Of a stretch of DNA of 64,000 nt, positions 9,535 through 19,100 are shown in pieces. A model generated the notes under the pieces. It had not been told where the DNA came from, did no database searches, and was given only the letters and a program-made list of their open reading frames with translations. Both the position numbers and the translations under genes were made by a program. Source of the DNA: Bradyrhizobium yuanmingense (GTDB lineage: Bacteria; Pseudomonadota; Alphaproteobacteria; Rhizobiales; Xanthobacteraceae); assembly GCF_029167105.1 (NCBI RefSeq), contig NZ_JARFML010000005.1:186001-250000 (forward strand). The letters run 5' to 3'. Within the stretch, counting starts at the first letter, position 1. Every line of letters begins with the position of its first letter.

Positions 9535-10518
9535 CTAATCCGACGGCTTGACGCCGAGATCGCCCAGGATGCGGAGCATCACGTCGCTGTCGCGCTTGAA
9601 GATCCGATTCGTCGTTTCGAAATCGGCCGGCGATGACAGGATGAAGTTGTTCAGCATCTGCTGAACTTTCGGATCGGTTCCGGCTTGGATCAGCAGCGGC
9701 GAGAGGCGATCGACGATATCCCGCGGCGTGCCGGACGGCACCGCAAACGTGGTGAAGGGACGCAGATTGTAGAAGTCGCCGACGGCGCCTTGCTCGGTCA
9801 TGGTCGGCGTGTCCGGATGGGGCGGCAGACGGGTGCCGACCACGCCGATTAGGTTGCCGGTGCCGGCCTGGATGACGGGCGCGGCTGCGGCATAGCTCCC
9901 GGCGGCGCCATCAAGCGTCTGTCCGGCGACGTCATTCCACATCGGCGCCTCGCCGCGATACTGGATGACCTGAACCTTTATGCCGTATTGCTTGGCGATC
10001 GTCTCGATCAGGACGTGCGGCGTCGAGCCCACGCCGTAGGATCCCCAGTTCACGCTGCCGACTTTCTTGCAGTATTCGATGAACTCGCGCAGGTTGGTCG
10101 CACCGGTCTTCTTCGCCGCCACGACCGGACCGCCAGCGCCGATGACCATCGTCAGATAGGTAAAATCATTTTCGGGATCGTAGGGCAGGTCTCTTACCGT
10201 GACGCGGTTCTGGATCAGCGACGACGAGATCGTGCACAGGATGGTGGTGCCGTCCGGATCGGCGCGTTTCGCTTCTGCCACGCCGATGACGCCGCCGGCG
10301 CCGCCCTTGTTCTCGACGATGACCGGCTTGCTCACCTGCCGCGCCAGGAAGTCGCCGAACGCGCGCGCGATGCCGTCGGTCTGGCCGCCCGGTGGATAGG
10401 GCACGATGATCCTGATCGATTTGGACGGCCACGCGGATTGCGCCTCGGTCCTTACAGCCGGCGCGCACAACGCGACGGCCGAACCCATCACGAATGTTCG
10501 TCGTGTCAGCTTTCTCAT
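9535..10518 (-). CDS. Bug-family tripartite tricarboxylate transporter substrate-binding protein
   Basis: A 327-residue periplasmic solute-binding protein of the Bug family. The export signal begins MRKLTRRTFVMGSAVALCAP, whose RRTF core resembles a twin-arginine signal, and cleavage is likely near RTEAQS-A. The mature part shows the family hallmarks IRIIVPYPPGGQTDGIAR, VENKGGAGGVIG and GSYGVGSTPHVL. The ATG at 10518 has AAGGACGGGAA directly upstream, so the longer in-frame start at 10620 was not used. No TctA/TctB membrane partners are nearby, which is common for Bug proteins. The ligand is unknown. Confidence 0.88.
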   Translation of the reverse strand: MRKLTRRTFVMGSAVALCAPAVRTEAQSAWPSKSIRIIVPYPPGGQTDGIARAFGDFLARQVSKPVIVENKGGAGGVIGVAEAKRADPDGTTILCTISSSLIQNRVTVRDLPYDPENDFTYLTMVIGAGGPVVAAKKTGATNLREFIEYCKKVGSVNWGSYGVGSTPHVLIETIAKQYGIKVQVIQYRGEAPMWNDVAGQTLDGAAGSYAAAAPVIQAGTGNLIGVVGTRLPPHPDTPTMTEQGAVGDFYNLRPFTTFAVPSGTPRDIVDRLSPLLIQAGTDPKVQQMLNNFILSSPADFETTNRIFKRDSDVMLRILGDLGVKPSD

Positions 10519-10891
10519 TTCCCGTCCTTGGTCTTGTTGTTTCTTGTCGAGTCGCGAGGACCGATCGGATAAAACTAGCGAAGAACGTGGCTGCGTGACG
10601 TGTGGCACTGTGTCCACCACAAAGCAGGTGACTTCCGTCGCGCGGAAAACGAATTCGCACGGCGGCTTCCTGCGCTATTGGGAATTGCAGGGCGTGGTGA
10701 TCGCTCGAGGGACGGCTGAAAACGACCTGCAAATACAGGCTCTTTCGGTGATGGCGATCCAATCCTTCCAGGGCACCATTTTGGGGTCCGGATCCGAATA
10801 GAGCGATCTCAGATCGGTAGGGATGGCAGGCGGCAATCGCCGCGTCGCCGCGCGTGGGTCCTGTGGCGCTAGATCGGTCTTCTCGTGCCCC
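10519..10891. other. Gene-free stretch upstream of the Bug-family gene
   Basis: About 370 bases separate the Bug gene from the ancestral end of the MFS gene. It must hold the Bug-gene promoter. A weak palindrome, GTGGCACTGTGTCCAC, lies near 10600-10615 and could be a regulator site. The reading frames crossing it have no recognisable family and look like chance. Confidence 0.4.
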
Positions 10892-10971
10892 TCACACCAC
10901 GCTCTTCCCCGTCCGCTCCGCCACCGCCTTCTGCACGAAATACATCATCACCAGGGTGACGATCGTCGTGG

Positions 10972-12156
10972 TCACGACACGTAGCCGATCCGGTCGAAAT
11001 GGAGCAGCGCGCCGTCCGCGCCTTGCGCGATGATCGCGCTGGCGAGCACCGAGCCGAGGCCGCCGGAGAGCTGCTGCAGCGAGGCGCTGACCGCGCTGAA
11101 CGAGCCGCGCTGGCCGGGCTCCGGGATCGCCGACATCAGCGCCTGGGACGGGATCATGCGCGAGAAGATGCCGACGAACATCAGCACGTTGACGATGATT
11201 GCGGTCGCGAGCGAGACGTGGCCGAGATGGGTGTAGATCAGCACCATGAGGACGGTCATGGCGCAGCCGAACACGAAGGTCGGATATTTGCCGAATGCGT
11301 CGCTGGCGCGGCCGACCAACGGCCCGGTGACGATGCTGAACAGGCCGGAGACGAGATAGATCGTCGGCAGATGCGTGATGTCGATGCCGAGATTATGCAC
11401 GGTGTAGGCGCTGGAGAACGGCATCAGCATGTAGCCGCCGGTCGCCAGCAGCGTCGTGACGGCGAAGGCGAGCGTGTAGCGCGGCTCGGTGACCGTCGCG
11501 ACCAGGTGGTGGAACGGGTTTCTGTCCTGCCTCAGCTTCAGATGCGAATCGACCGGCTGCATCGCGAAGGCGATGATGGCGATCGTGGCGATCGACAGCA
11601 CGACGATGGCGATGAAGCAGACATGCCAGCTCCAGTGATTGGCGAGAAACAGGCCGGCGGGAATGCCGAGCACCTGGCTGGCGGCGAACGCCGTCTGGAT
11701 GATTCCCATCACGCGGCCGCGCATCTGCAACGAGAACAGGTCGGTGATGATGGCGAGCACGACCGCGCCGATCACGCCGCCGAACAATCCGGTCACGATC
11801 CGGCCGATCAGCAGCACATGGTAGTTCGGCGCCACCGCGCACAGCAGCGTGCCCAGCGTGAAGCCGACATAGAAGAACAGCAGGAGGCGCTTGCGATCGA
11901 AACGATCGGCAAAGCCGGCGGCGAGGATGCCCGATAGCCCCGCGCTGAAGGCGTAGGCCGACACCGCGACGCCGAACTGCCCCGCCGTGATGCCGAGCGA
12001 CGGCATCAGGATGGCGCCGAGCGGCGACATGATGATGAAGTCAAGGATGATCGTGAACTGCGTCAGCGCCAGCAGCGCGATGAGGAGCACCTGGTAGCGC
12101 GAGAATCCGCGCGGGCGCTGGTCGTCGATCGGCGCAGCGAGCGTTGGTTCGGTCAT
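10972..12156 (-). CDS. MFS transporter, C terminus apparently frameshifted
   Basis: A major-facilitator efflux-type permease, 394 residues as read, with about eleven to twelve membrane helices. Motif A-like DRFDRKRLLL follows helix 2, and helix 5 has the GIPAGLFLANHWSW region. The frame ends early at IGYVS. Shifting by two bases near 10976-10983 restores VVTTTIVTLVMMYFVQKAVAE and a natural stop at 10892-10894, so an extra GT probably removed the last 28 residues, including most of helix 12. The start at 12156 (MTEPTLAAP) fits the family better than the upstream ATG at 12288. The substrate is unknown. Confidence 0.75.
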   Translation of the reverse strand: MTEPTLAAPIDDQRPRGFSRYQVLLIALLALTQFTIILDFIIMSPLGAILMPSLGITAGQFGVAVSAYAFSAGLSGILAAGFADRFDRKRLLLFFYVGFTLGTLLCAVAPNYHVLLIGRIVTGLFGGVIGAVVLAIITDLFSLQMRGRVMGIIQTAFAASQVLGIPAGLFLANHWSWHVCFIAIVVLSIATIAIIAFAMQPVDSHLKLRQDRNPFHHLVATVTEPRYTLAFAVTTLLATGGYMLMPFSSAYTVHNLGIDITHLPTIYLVSGLFSIVTGPLVGRASDAFGKYPTFVFGCAMTVLMVLIYTHLGHVSLATAIIVNVLMFVGIFSRMIPSQALMSAIPEPGQRGSFSAVSASLQQLSGGLGSVLASAIIAQGADGALLHFDRIGYVS

Positions 12157-12427
12157 GGCACCTGATTCAGGAGTGGGGCCCGGGGAGGGAAACTGGCAGA
12201 TAGGGTGGGCCGGAGCGATGTCCACGGCGCACCAAGCAAAAGTTCTGTCGGAACAGGAAGCTCGCGCTGGGTTGTGGGACTCGGGCAACAGCGCGCGGGT
12301 AGAAGCCGTCCCCCTTCCGACCGCATTAATCCGCCTTTAGTGAATGTTCCCATAGGGTTGCTCGGTCCATTTCCTGCTCCCCCCGGCCGAATGCCGGTCA
12401 TGTCACGGCAAGTCAGAGCGTTTTCGG
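12157..12427. promoter_or_regulatory. Divergent intergenic region between MFS and ubiA-like genes
   Basis: This 271-base gap lies between two divergently transcribed genes and must contain both promoters. I see no clear palindromic operator and cannot place -35/-10 elements with confidence. Confidence 0.4.
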
Positions 12428-13738
12428 ATGGAGCAGCGTGCCTCCCAGTATGATCCTGGCGTGTCCGAGCCGTCGGCGGCCCGGACCCTCGTCATCGACC
12501 TCGAAGGCGCGCTGCTGCGTTCCGAGCTGCTGATGGAGGCGCTGTTCTCCAGCCCCGGCCGCATGCTGGCGCGCTTCGGCGCGGGCGGACGGGCGGGCAT
12601 GGCGGCGCTCACGGCGATCCTGGCGCGGGCCGAGATCGACTACGCCCATCTGCCCTATGATTCCGATGTGATGAACCGGGCGCTGGCGGCACGGGCGCGC
12701 GGCGAGAAGATCTATCTCGTCGCGGATCGGCTCGCCGCTCATGCCGCGGCGATCTCAGCGCATCTCGGCTTCGATGGCGTTGTCACGGCGGCCGATCTCG
12801 CGGCGGGCCGCGTGCCGTTCGATCGCGCCTCCATCACGCGCATCGAAAATCGCGAGGTCCGCAGAGCCGACCTCGCCACCTGGGTGAAGGCGCTGCGGGT
12901 CCATCAATACGCCAAGAACACGCTGGTGTTCGTGCCCGCGCTCACGGCGCATCAGATCAACCTTTCGACGCTCGGCTACGCACTGCTCGCGTTCCTGGCG
13001 TTCTCGGCCTGCGCTTCGGGCGCCTATCTGATGAACGATCTGATCGATCTCGCCGCCGACCGGCAGCATCCGAGCAAGCGCCACCGCGCGCTCGCGGCGG
13101 GCGATTTGCCGATCTCCTCGGCGCTGTCGGCCATTCCTGCATTGTGGTTGCTCGCGCTCGCCGCCAGCCTCTGCATCTCGCCGCTGTTTCTCGGCGTGCT
13201 CGGCCTCTACCTCGCCACCACGATCGCCTATTCGCTCGTGCTCAAGCGCAAGATGCTGGTCGACATCGTCACGCTCGCCGGCCTCTACACGCTTCGCATC
13301 GTCGCCGGCGCGGTCGGCGTCGGCGTGGTGCTGTCGGAATGGCTGTTGATCTTCTCGCTGTTCGTGTTCACCTCGCTCGCCCTGATCAAGCGCTTCAGCG
13401 AGCTCAGCATGCGCGAGAGCGAGGGTCTCGCCGATCCCTCCAACCGCGACTACCGCGTCACCGACCTCAACGTCATCGCCGCGATGGCGGCGGCAAGCGC
13501 CATGAATGCGGTGACCGTGTTCTCGCTCTACGTCTCGTCCTCGGCGGTGACGCCGCTCTACAGCCGCCCCTGGATGCTGTGGCTGCTCACGCCGCTGCTG
13601 CTGTACTGGTTCGGCCGTGCGCTGATGATGGCGCATCGCCGCGAGATGCCGGACGATCCGCTCCTGTACGCGTTCCGGGACGGCCCCAGCCGCACCGCGG
13701 TCGCGGCGATGATCTGCATCATGCTCGCCGCGATCTGA
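12428..13738 (+). CDS. UbiA-family prenyltransferase with N-terminal HAD-like domain (DPPR-synthase-like)
   Basis: A 436-residue two-domain protein. Residues ~20-145 look like a small HAD-type domain, but the nucleophile motif reads IDLEGALLRS, with Glu26 where HAD phosphatases have the second Asp. Residues ~150-436 are a UbiA membrane domain with about eight to nine helices. Its first Asp-rich motif is NDLIDLAADRQHP (Asn203, Asp204, Asp207, Asp211), the form seen in decaprenyl-phosphate phosphoribosyltransferases, and the second region is DIVTLAGLYTLRIVAG. In mycobacteria this enzyme makes the lipid-phosphoribose later used by DprE1/DprE2. A GTG at 12461 is an alternative start. Confidence 0.82.
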   Translation: MEQRASQYDPGVSEPSAARTLVIDLEGALLRSELLMEALFSSPGRMLARFGAGGRAGMAALTAILARAEIDYAHLPYDSDVMNRALAARARGEKIYLVADRLAAHAAAISAHLGFDGVVTAADLAAGRVPFDRASITRIENREVRRADLATWVKALRVHQYAKNTLVFVPALTAHQINLSTLGYALLAFLAFSACASGAYLMNDLIDLAADRQHPSKRHRALAAGDLPISSALSAIPALWLLALAASLCISPLFLGVLGLYLATTIAYSLVLKRKMLVDIVTLAGLYTLRIVAGAVGVGVVLSEWLLIFSLFVFTSLALIKRFSELSMRESEGLADPSNRDYRVTDLNVIAAMAAASAMNAVTVFSLYVSSSAVTPLYSRPWMLWLLTPLLLYWFGRALMMAHRREMPDDPLLYAFRDGPSRTAVAAMICIMLAAI

Positions 13739-13847
13739 CCGGCCGTAAGGTCACGGCCGCCGCTTGCGTGACCTGTCGCGACTGGCTACATCGCGATCCA
13801 TTCGACTAGCCTATGATATCGAGCTACCGATTCGACCCGAGGTTTTC

Positions 13848-14462
13848 ATGACCGTACGCCTGCACCGCGGCGACCTGCCCGACCTGTCCCGCTACACCGG
13901 AGCGGTCGCGATCGACACCGAGACCATGGGGCTGAACCCGCACCGCGACCGGCTCTGCGTGGTGCAGCTCTCGCCGGGCGACGGCAGCGCCGACGTGGTG
14001 CAGATCCCCAAGGGCCACACCGACGCGCCGAACCTGAAGGCGCTGCTCGCCAATCCGGCGGTCACGAAGATCTTCCATTTCGCGCGGTTCGATATCGCGG
14101 TGCTGTACCAGACCTTCGGCGTCATGACCGGGCCGATTTATTGCACCAAGATTGCGTCCCGCCTGACCCGCACCTACACCGACCGCCACGGTCTCAAGGA
14201 CCTCGTCCGCGAGGTGCTCAACATCGACCTCTCCAAGCAGCAGCAGTCCAGCGACTGGGGTTCCGACAGCCTGAGCGAGCCGCAGCTCGCCTACGCCGCC
14301 TCCGACGTGCTGCATCTGCATGCCTTGCGCGAGCGGCTGGACGCCATGCTGGTGCGGGAAGGCCGCAGCCAGCTGGCGCAGGCCTGTTTCGACTTCCTGC
14401 CGACCCGCGCCCTGCTCGACCTCCAGGGCTGGGCGGAGGAGGACATTTTCGCGCACTCCTGA
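13848..14462 (+). CDS. rnd: Ribonuclease D-type 3'-5' exonuclease
   Basis: A 204-residue DEDDy exonuclease. AIDTETMGL gives the first Asp23 and Glu25, FHFARFDIAVL the second Asp, and YAASDVLHLHALRERL the Tyr and last Asp. Only the exonuclease domain is present; the HRDC domains of E. coli RNase D are missing, as in the short alphaproteobacterial form. It probably trims tRNA and other stable RNA 3' ends in the cytoplasm. The start at 13848 follows GAGG; the in-frame ATG at 13764 would add an unrelated leader. Confidence 0.88.
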   Translation: MTVRLHRGDLPDLSRYTGAVAIDTETMGLNPHRDRLCVVQLSPGDGSADVVQIPKGHTDAPNLKALLANPAVTKIFHFARFDIAVLYQTFGVMTGPIYCTKIASRLTRTYTDRHGLKDLVREVLNIDLSKQQQSSDWGSDSLSEPQLAYAASDVLHLHALRERLDAMLVREGRSQLAQACFDFLPTRALLDLQGWAEEDIFAHS

Positions 14463-14624
14463 AGGCGCCGCGGCGGTTCGCCCCGGGGTTGCCGCCCCGT
14501 TTCGGACACTTTCGTAACGGCCTGTCGCCGGCTGCATATTTGGGCGGCACCGGATAGAATGGGGTGCCCCCCTCGACCGGACAAGGCGAGCGATACGTCA
14601 GGAGACAGGTAAGCAGGAACCCCG

Positions 14625-15356
14625 GTGAATTCGGCCCAGAACCCCACCTACGACGCCGCGCTTGCGGCGAAGTTCGCCAGCGCGGCGCGCCACAGCCGCC
14701 TGGTGCGGATTCTGCGCATCGCGGTCCCGGGTGCTGTGGTGCTGTCCATGGCTGTCATCATCGGCGTCTCGATCTTCAATCCGTTCCGCATGCTGATGCC
14801 GAAGCTGCCGCTCGACTCCGGAAATCTCGTGGTGTCGGGCACCAAGATCACGATGGAATCGCCGCACCTCGCCGGATACACGCCGGACCAGCGGCCCTAC
14901 GAGCTCTGGGCCAAGACCGCGACGCAGGACATCACCGATCCCGATCACGTCGATCTCAATGACCTGCGTGCGAAAGTGCTGATGGAGGATCAATCGACCC
15001 TGTTCCTCGATGCCCGCACCGGCCGCTTCGACAACAAGCAGCAGCAGCTCGATCTGCGCAAGGATATCTTGCTGCGCACCTCGACCGGCTACGAGGCCCG
15101 GCTGAACTCAGCCTTCGTCGACATGGGCAAGGGCACGGTCTCCTCGGACGAGCGCGTCGACGTCAAGCTGACCAATGGCACGCTGAGTGCGGATCGGCTG
15201 CGAATTACCGAAGGCGGTGACGTCATCCGCTTCGAGGGCAATGTGGTGATGCACCTCGACAAGCTCGACGAGCCCGCCGCGACGCAGCCTGCACCACCCG
15301 AAGCGGCGCCGACGAAGACACGCACGCCTCAGAACAAGTCTGCCAATTCGAAGTGA
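14625..15356 (+). CDS. lptC: LPS export ABC transporter periplasmic protein LptC
   Basis: LptC anchors the LPS-transport bridge at the inner membrane and passes lipopolysaccharide from LptBFG to LptA. The 243-residue protein starts with GTG, has one transmembrane helix near residues 31-52 (VPGAVVLSMAVIIGVSIF), and continues as a beta-jellyroll domain with YELWAKTATQDI and EGNVVMHLDK. A Pro/Ala/Lys-rich tail closes it. It overlaps or nearly touches lptA, and lptB follows, so this is the lpt operon. Confidence 0.9.
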   Translation: MNSAQNPTYDAALAAKFASAARHSRLVRILRIAVPGAVVLSMAVIIGVSIFNPFRMLMPKLPLDSGNLVVSGTKITMESPHLAGYTPDQRPYELWAKTATQDITDPDHVDLNDLRAKVLMEDQSTLFLDARTGRFDNKQQQLDLRKDILLRTSTGYEARLNSAFVDMGKGTVSSDERVDVKLTNGTLSADRLRITEGGDVIRFEGNVVMHLDKLDEPAATQPAPPEAAPTKTRTPQNKSANSK

Positions 15357-15361
15357 TCTTC

Positions 15362-16066
15362 ATGATGACCTGTTTTCCGCGTGACGTTTCTGTCAGCAAG
15401 GCCGCGCTCGCTATCGGCCTCGCGCTGCTCGTCACGGGTGCGGCCCTTGCGCAGAGCACGATGCAGGGTGTGCCCAACGCGATGCAGGGTTTTTCGCAGA
15501 ACCGCGATCAGCCGATCCAGATCGAAGCCGCCTCGCTCGAGATGCGCGACAAGAAGAAGGAGGCGACCTTCGCCGGCAATGTGAAGGTCGTGCAGGGCGA
15601 CACCACCATGACCTCGAAGACGCTGGTGGTGTTCTACGAGTCCGGCGGCGACAAGCCGGCCGCGCCGCAGCCCGCGGCGAAAGGCGCGAAATCGGTGCCG
15701 ATGCAGTCGGCGCAGCCGGGTCCGGGCGGCAGCTCCTCGATCAAGCGGCTGGAGGCGCGCGGCAATGTCGTGGTCACCCAGAAAGACCAGGTGGTGACGG
15801 GCGAGACCGCTGTGTTCGACACCAAGACCAACCTCATCACCATGCTCGGCGGCGCGGGCGGCCAGGTGGTCCTGACGCAGTGCAAGAACGTGCTGCGCGG
15901 TGATCGTTTGATGGTCGACATGACCACCGGCGTGTCCCGCGTGGAATCCGACAACGGGCGGGTGCAGGCGCTGCTGCCGCAGGGCGGCAGCAATGATTGC
16001 GGCCAGGGGGGCAAACCCGGCGCGGCGCCGCCCTTGCAATTGCCCGGCGCAAGCAAACAAAAGTGA
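15362..16066 (+). CDS. lptA: LPS transport periplasmic protein LptA
   Basis: LptA forms the periplasmic oligomer that carries LPS to the outer membrane. A signal peptide is present (KAALAIGLALLVTGAALAQS). The OstA/LptA beta-jellyroll follows: IQIEAASLEMRDKKKEATFA, GNVKVVQGDTTM, and later GNVVVTQKDQVVTGETAVFD. A low-complexity Ala/Pro/Gly stretch separates the two halves. A GTG at 15353 overlapping the lptC stop is an alternative start; the ATG at 15362 gives 234 residues with a cleaner signal peptide. Confidence 0.9.
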   Translation: MMTCFPRDVSVSKAALAIGLALLVTGAALAQSTMQGVPNAMQGFSQNRDQPIQIEAASLEMRDKKKEATFAGNVKVVQGDTTMTSKTLVVFYESGGDKPAAPQPAAKGAKSVPMQSAQPGPGGSSSIKRLEARGNVVVTQKDQVVTGETAVFDTKTNLITMLGGAGGQVVLTQCKNVLRGDRLMVDMTTGVSRVESDNGRVQALLPQGGSNDCGQGGKPGAAPPLQLPGASKQK

Positions 16067-16289
16067 ATTCAACAACTTGGATCGGGTGCTCCCGATCCGA
16101 GGTTGAAGCTTGGCGAGCGAGCCTGTATCTAGCGCACAGGGCTTTCGAAGCGGGGTCCGCCGCTTTTCGGGCGTGTTTCACTGGGCATGAGACATTCCTT
16201 CACCCATGCTGCGTCGGCCAATCGCTCAGGCTGGCGCGACAGATCGCGCGGATTTCGCGCAAGACGACGCCAAAGGCTAGAAGGCGGGG

Positions 16290-17291
16290 ATGGTCGATCT
16301 CTTCAGCATGTTCCGTCGGCGCCCCGCCAAGCGCGGCCGGCCAGGATTTGCGCGTCAGGACATCACTGCGCTCGGTGACAGCGTCGGCGGCCTCGTGCCC
16401 AGCCCTGTCAGGGACGCGCCGATTGCCCGCGACCAGCCCCGCGCCCCCGACCAGTTCCAAGGCGACTATGAGGCCGACTATCAGGCCGAGCCGCGTCCGC
16501 AGGCGGCTCATCCCGTCCGCACGGCTGCCAGGTCCAACGGTGCCGGCGGACCGCAGCTGTTAAAGCGGCCCGGATTCCTGGCTGTGCATAGCGTGGAAAA
16601 GGCCTTCGGCAGCCGGCAAGTGGTGCGCGGCGTCAGCATCTATGTTCGCCGCGGCGAGGCCGTCGGCCTGCTCGGCCCGAACGGCGCTGGCAAGACCACC
16701 GTGTTCTACATGATCACCGGCTTGATCAAGGCCGATCGCGGCGCGATCGAGCTCGACGGCCACGACGTCACCAAGCTGCCGATGTATCAGCGCGCCCGGC
16801 TCGGCATCGGCTATCTGCCGCAGGAAGCCTCGATCTTCCGCGGCCTCACCGTCGAGCAGAACATCCGCGCCGTGCTCGAAGTGGTCGAGCCCTCGCGCAA
16901 GAAGCGCGAGCAGCAGCTCGACTCGCTGCTCGACGAGTTCAACATCACGCGGCTGCGCAAATCACCGTCGATCGCTCTGTCCGGAGGTGAGCGCCGCCGC
17001 GTCGAGATCGCGCGGGCGCTGGCGACGCGGCCGAATTACATGCTGCTCGACGAGCCCTTCGCCGGCATCGACCCGATCGCGGTCGGCGACATCCAGGATC
17101 TCGTCCGCCATCTCACCAACCGCGGCATCGGCGTGCTGATCACCGACCACAATGTCCGCGAGACGCTCGGCCTCACCGACCGTGCCTATATCGTCTATGC
17201 CGGGGAAATCTTGACGGAGGGAACTCCGGATGAGATCGTTGCCGATCCGGACGTGCGCCGCCTTTACCTTGGCGAGGAATTCCGCCTCTAG
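16290..17291 (+). CDS. lptB: LPS export ABC transporter ATP-binding protein LptB, with N-terminal extension
   Basis: LptB drives LPS extraction with LptFG. The ATPase core occupies residues ~95-333: Walker A GPNGAGKT, signature LSGGERRR, Walker B MLLDEPF, switch [26 protein letters not shown] is specific for the LptB/LivG group. The first ~92 residues are an extra, Asp/Pro/Arg-rich, probably disordered region that E. coli LptB (about 241 residues) lacks. It follows lptA after a 223-base gap and precedes rpoN, a conserved order in proteobacteria. Confidence 0.92.
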   Translation: MVDLFSMFRRRPAKRGRPGFARQDITALGDSVGGLVPSPVRDAPIARDQPRAPDQFQGDYEADYQAEPRPQAAHPVRTAARSNGAGGPQLLKRPGFLAVHSVEKAFGSRQVVRGVSIYVRRGEAVGLLGPNGAGKTTVFYMITGLIKADRGAIELDGHDVTKLPMYQRARLGIGYLPQEASIFRGLTVEQNIRAVLEVVEPSRKKREQQLDSLLDEFNITRLRKSPSIALSGGERRRVEIARALATRPNYMLLDEPFAGIDPIAVGDIQDLVRHLTNRGIGVLITDHNVRETLGLTDRAYIVYAGEILTEGTPDEIVADPDVRRLYLGEEFRL

Positions 17292-17381
17292 CCCTTTTTT
17301 CCAATTCGTCAAGACGTGTACATCGGGCTGAGACTAGGATAAGCAAAAATCGGACCAACTTTTGGGATCGGTTCTTGCTTC

Positions 17382-19019
17382 ATGGCGCTTACGCAGAGAT
17401 TAGAGTTCCGGCAATCGCAGTCGCTGGTCATGACGCCGCAGCTGATGCAGGCGATCAAGCTGCTGCAATTGTCCAATCTCGATCTCACGACCTTCGTGGA
17501 AGAGGAGCTCGAGCGAAACCCGCTGCTGGAACGGGCCAGTGACGAGGTCCCCGCGGGCGAAGCTCCGGCCGAGGCCGGCAGTTACGGCGATTCCGGGGGC
17601 GGCCAAGGTGACGGTCATGGCGATGGCCAGGGCGAGGACGGCTTCGGCGGCAACGCGGAAGGCTTCGAGCCGGGCCAGGAAGAATGGATGAGCAAGGATC
17701 TCGGCACCCGCGCCGAGATCGAGCAGACCCTGGACACCGGCCTCGACAACGTCTTCTCCGAGGAGCCGGCCGAGGCGGCCGCGCGCAACGCCCAGGATGC
17801 CGCGCCGACCACCTATACCGAATGGGGCGGCGGCGCCTCCGGTGACGAAGACTACAATCTCGAAGCTTTTGTCGCGGCCGAGACGACGTTGTCGGGCCAT
17901 CTCGCCGAGCAGCTCTCGGTTGCCTTCACCGCGCCCGCGCAACGCATGATCGGCCAGTACCTGATCGACCTCGTCGACGAGGCCGGCTATCTGCCGCCCG
18001 ATCTCGGCCAAGCCGCCGAGCGTCTCGGCGCGTCGCAAGCCGAGGTCGAAAGCGTCCTCGCCGTGCTGCAAAAATTCGATCCGCCCGGGGTCTGCGCGCG
18101 CTCCTTGAGCGAATGCCTGGCGATCCAGCTGCGCGAGCTCGACCGCTACGACCCCGCGATGCAGGCGCTGGTCGAGCATCTCGATCTGCTCGCCAAGCGC
18201 GACATCGCGGCTCTTCGCAAGATCTGCGGCGTCGACGACGAAGACATCGCCGACATGATCGGCGAGATCCGCCGCCTCAATCCCAAGCCCGGCATGAAGT
18301 TCGGCTCTGCGCGCCTGCAGACCATGGTGCCCGACGTCTATGTCCGCCCGGGTCCCGACGGCGGCTGGCATGTCGAGCTCAACAGCGACACCTTGCCGCG
18401 CGTGCTGGTCAACCAGACCTATTATTCCGAGCTGTCGAAGAAGATCGGCAAGGACGGCGACAAGTCCTATTTCACCGATGCCTTGCAGAACGCGACCTGG
18501 CTCGTGCGCGCGCTCGACCAGCGCGCCCGCACCATCCTGAAAGTGGCGACCGAGATCGTGCGCCAGCAGGACGGGTTCTTCACCCATGGTGTCGCCCATT
18601 TGCGCCCGCTCAACCTGAAGGCCGTCGCCGACGCCATCCAGATGCACGAATCCACGGTGTCGCGCGTCACCGCCAACAAATACATGGCGACCAACCGCGG
18701 CACGTTCGAGCTGAAATATTTCTTCACGGCCTCGATCGCCTCGGCCGACGGGGGCGAAGCGCATTCGGCGGAAGCGGTGCGTCACCACATCAAGCAGCTG
18801 ATCGATTCGGAGGAGCCCTCCGCGATTCTGTCGGACGACACCATCGTGGAACGCTTGCGCGCCTCGGGCATTGATATTGCCCGCCGCACGGTCGCGAAGT
18901 ACCGCGAAGCCATGCGCATACCTTCCTCGGTGCAACGCCGCCGCGACAAGCAGAGCGCTCTTGGCAACGTCCTCTCTACCGCCTTGTCCGATCGCTCCCG
19001 CAATCCCGAACCGGCCTGA
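17382..19019 (+). CDS. rpoN: RNA polymerase sigma-54 factor
   Basis: Sigma-54 directs transcription of nitrogen-related and other activator-dependent genes. The 545-residue protein has region I rich in Gln/Leu (LTQRLEFRQSQSLVMTPQLM), an acidic Gly/Asp/Glu region II (~55-150), the core-binding domain, the helix-turn-helix around MHESTVSRVTANKY, and the RpoN box ARRTVAKYR at 500-508. The gene sits between lptB and hpf as usual. No defect is seen. Confidence 0.97.
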   Translation: MALTQRLEFRQSQSLVMTPQLMQAIKLLQLSNLDLTTFVEEELERNPLLERASDEVPAGEAPAEAGSYGDSGGGQGDGHGDGQGEDGFGGNAEGFEPGQEEWMSKDLGTRAEIEQTLDTGLDNVFSEEPAEAAARNAQDAAPTTYTEWGGGASGDEDYNLEAFVAAETTLSGHLAEQLSVAFTAPAQRMIGQYLIDLVDEAGYLPPDLGQAAERLGASQAEVESVLAVLQKFDPPGVCARSLSECLAIQLRELDRYDPAMQALVEHLDLLAKRDIAALRKICGVDDEDIADMIGEIRRLNPKPGMKFGSARLQTMVPDVYVRPGPDGGWHVELNSDTLPRVLVNQTYYSELSKKIGKDGDKSYFTDALQNATWLVRALDQRARTILKVATEIVRQQDGFFTHGVAHLRPLNLKAVADAIQMHESTVSRVTANKYMATNRGTFELKYFFTASIASADGGEAHSAEAVRHHIKQLIDSEEPSAILSDDTIVERLRASGIDIARRTVAKYREAMRIPSSVQRRRDKQSALGNVLSTALSDRSRNPEPA

Positions 19020-19100
19020 TTGCGCTGGCGCCAAATCGCGCTACTCTCGATGCCCCATCGAGACCGATCCAAGCTGGGCACCAACCAAGCGAGGCATCAC

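Noticed and set aside
17400..19034. 544-codon open frame opposite rpoN
   Set aside because: It is a GC-bias shadow of rpoN: Arg/His/Gly-rich, no ribosome site, no recognisable domain.
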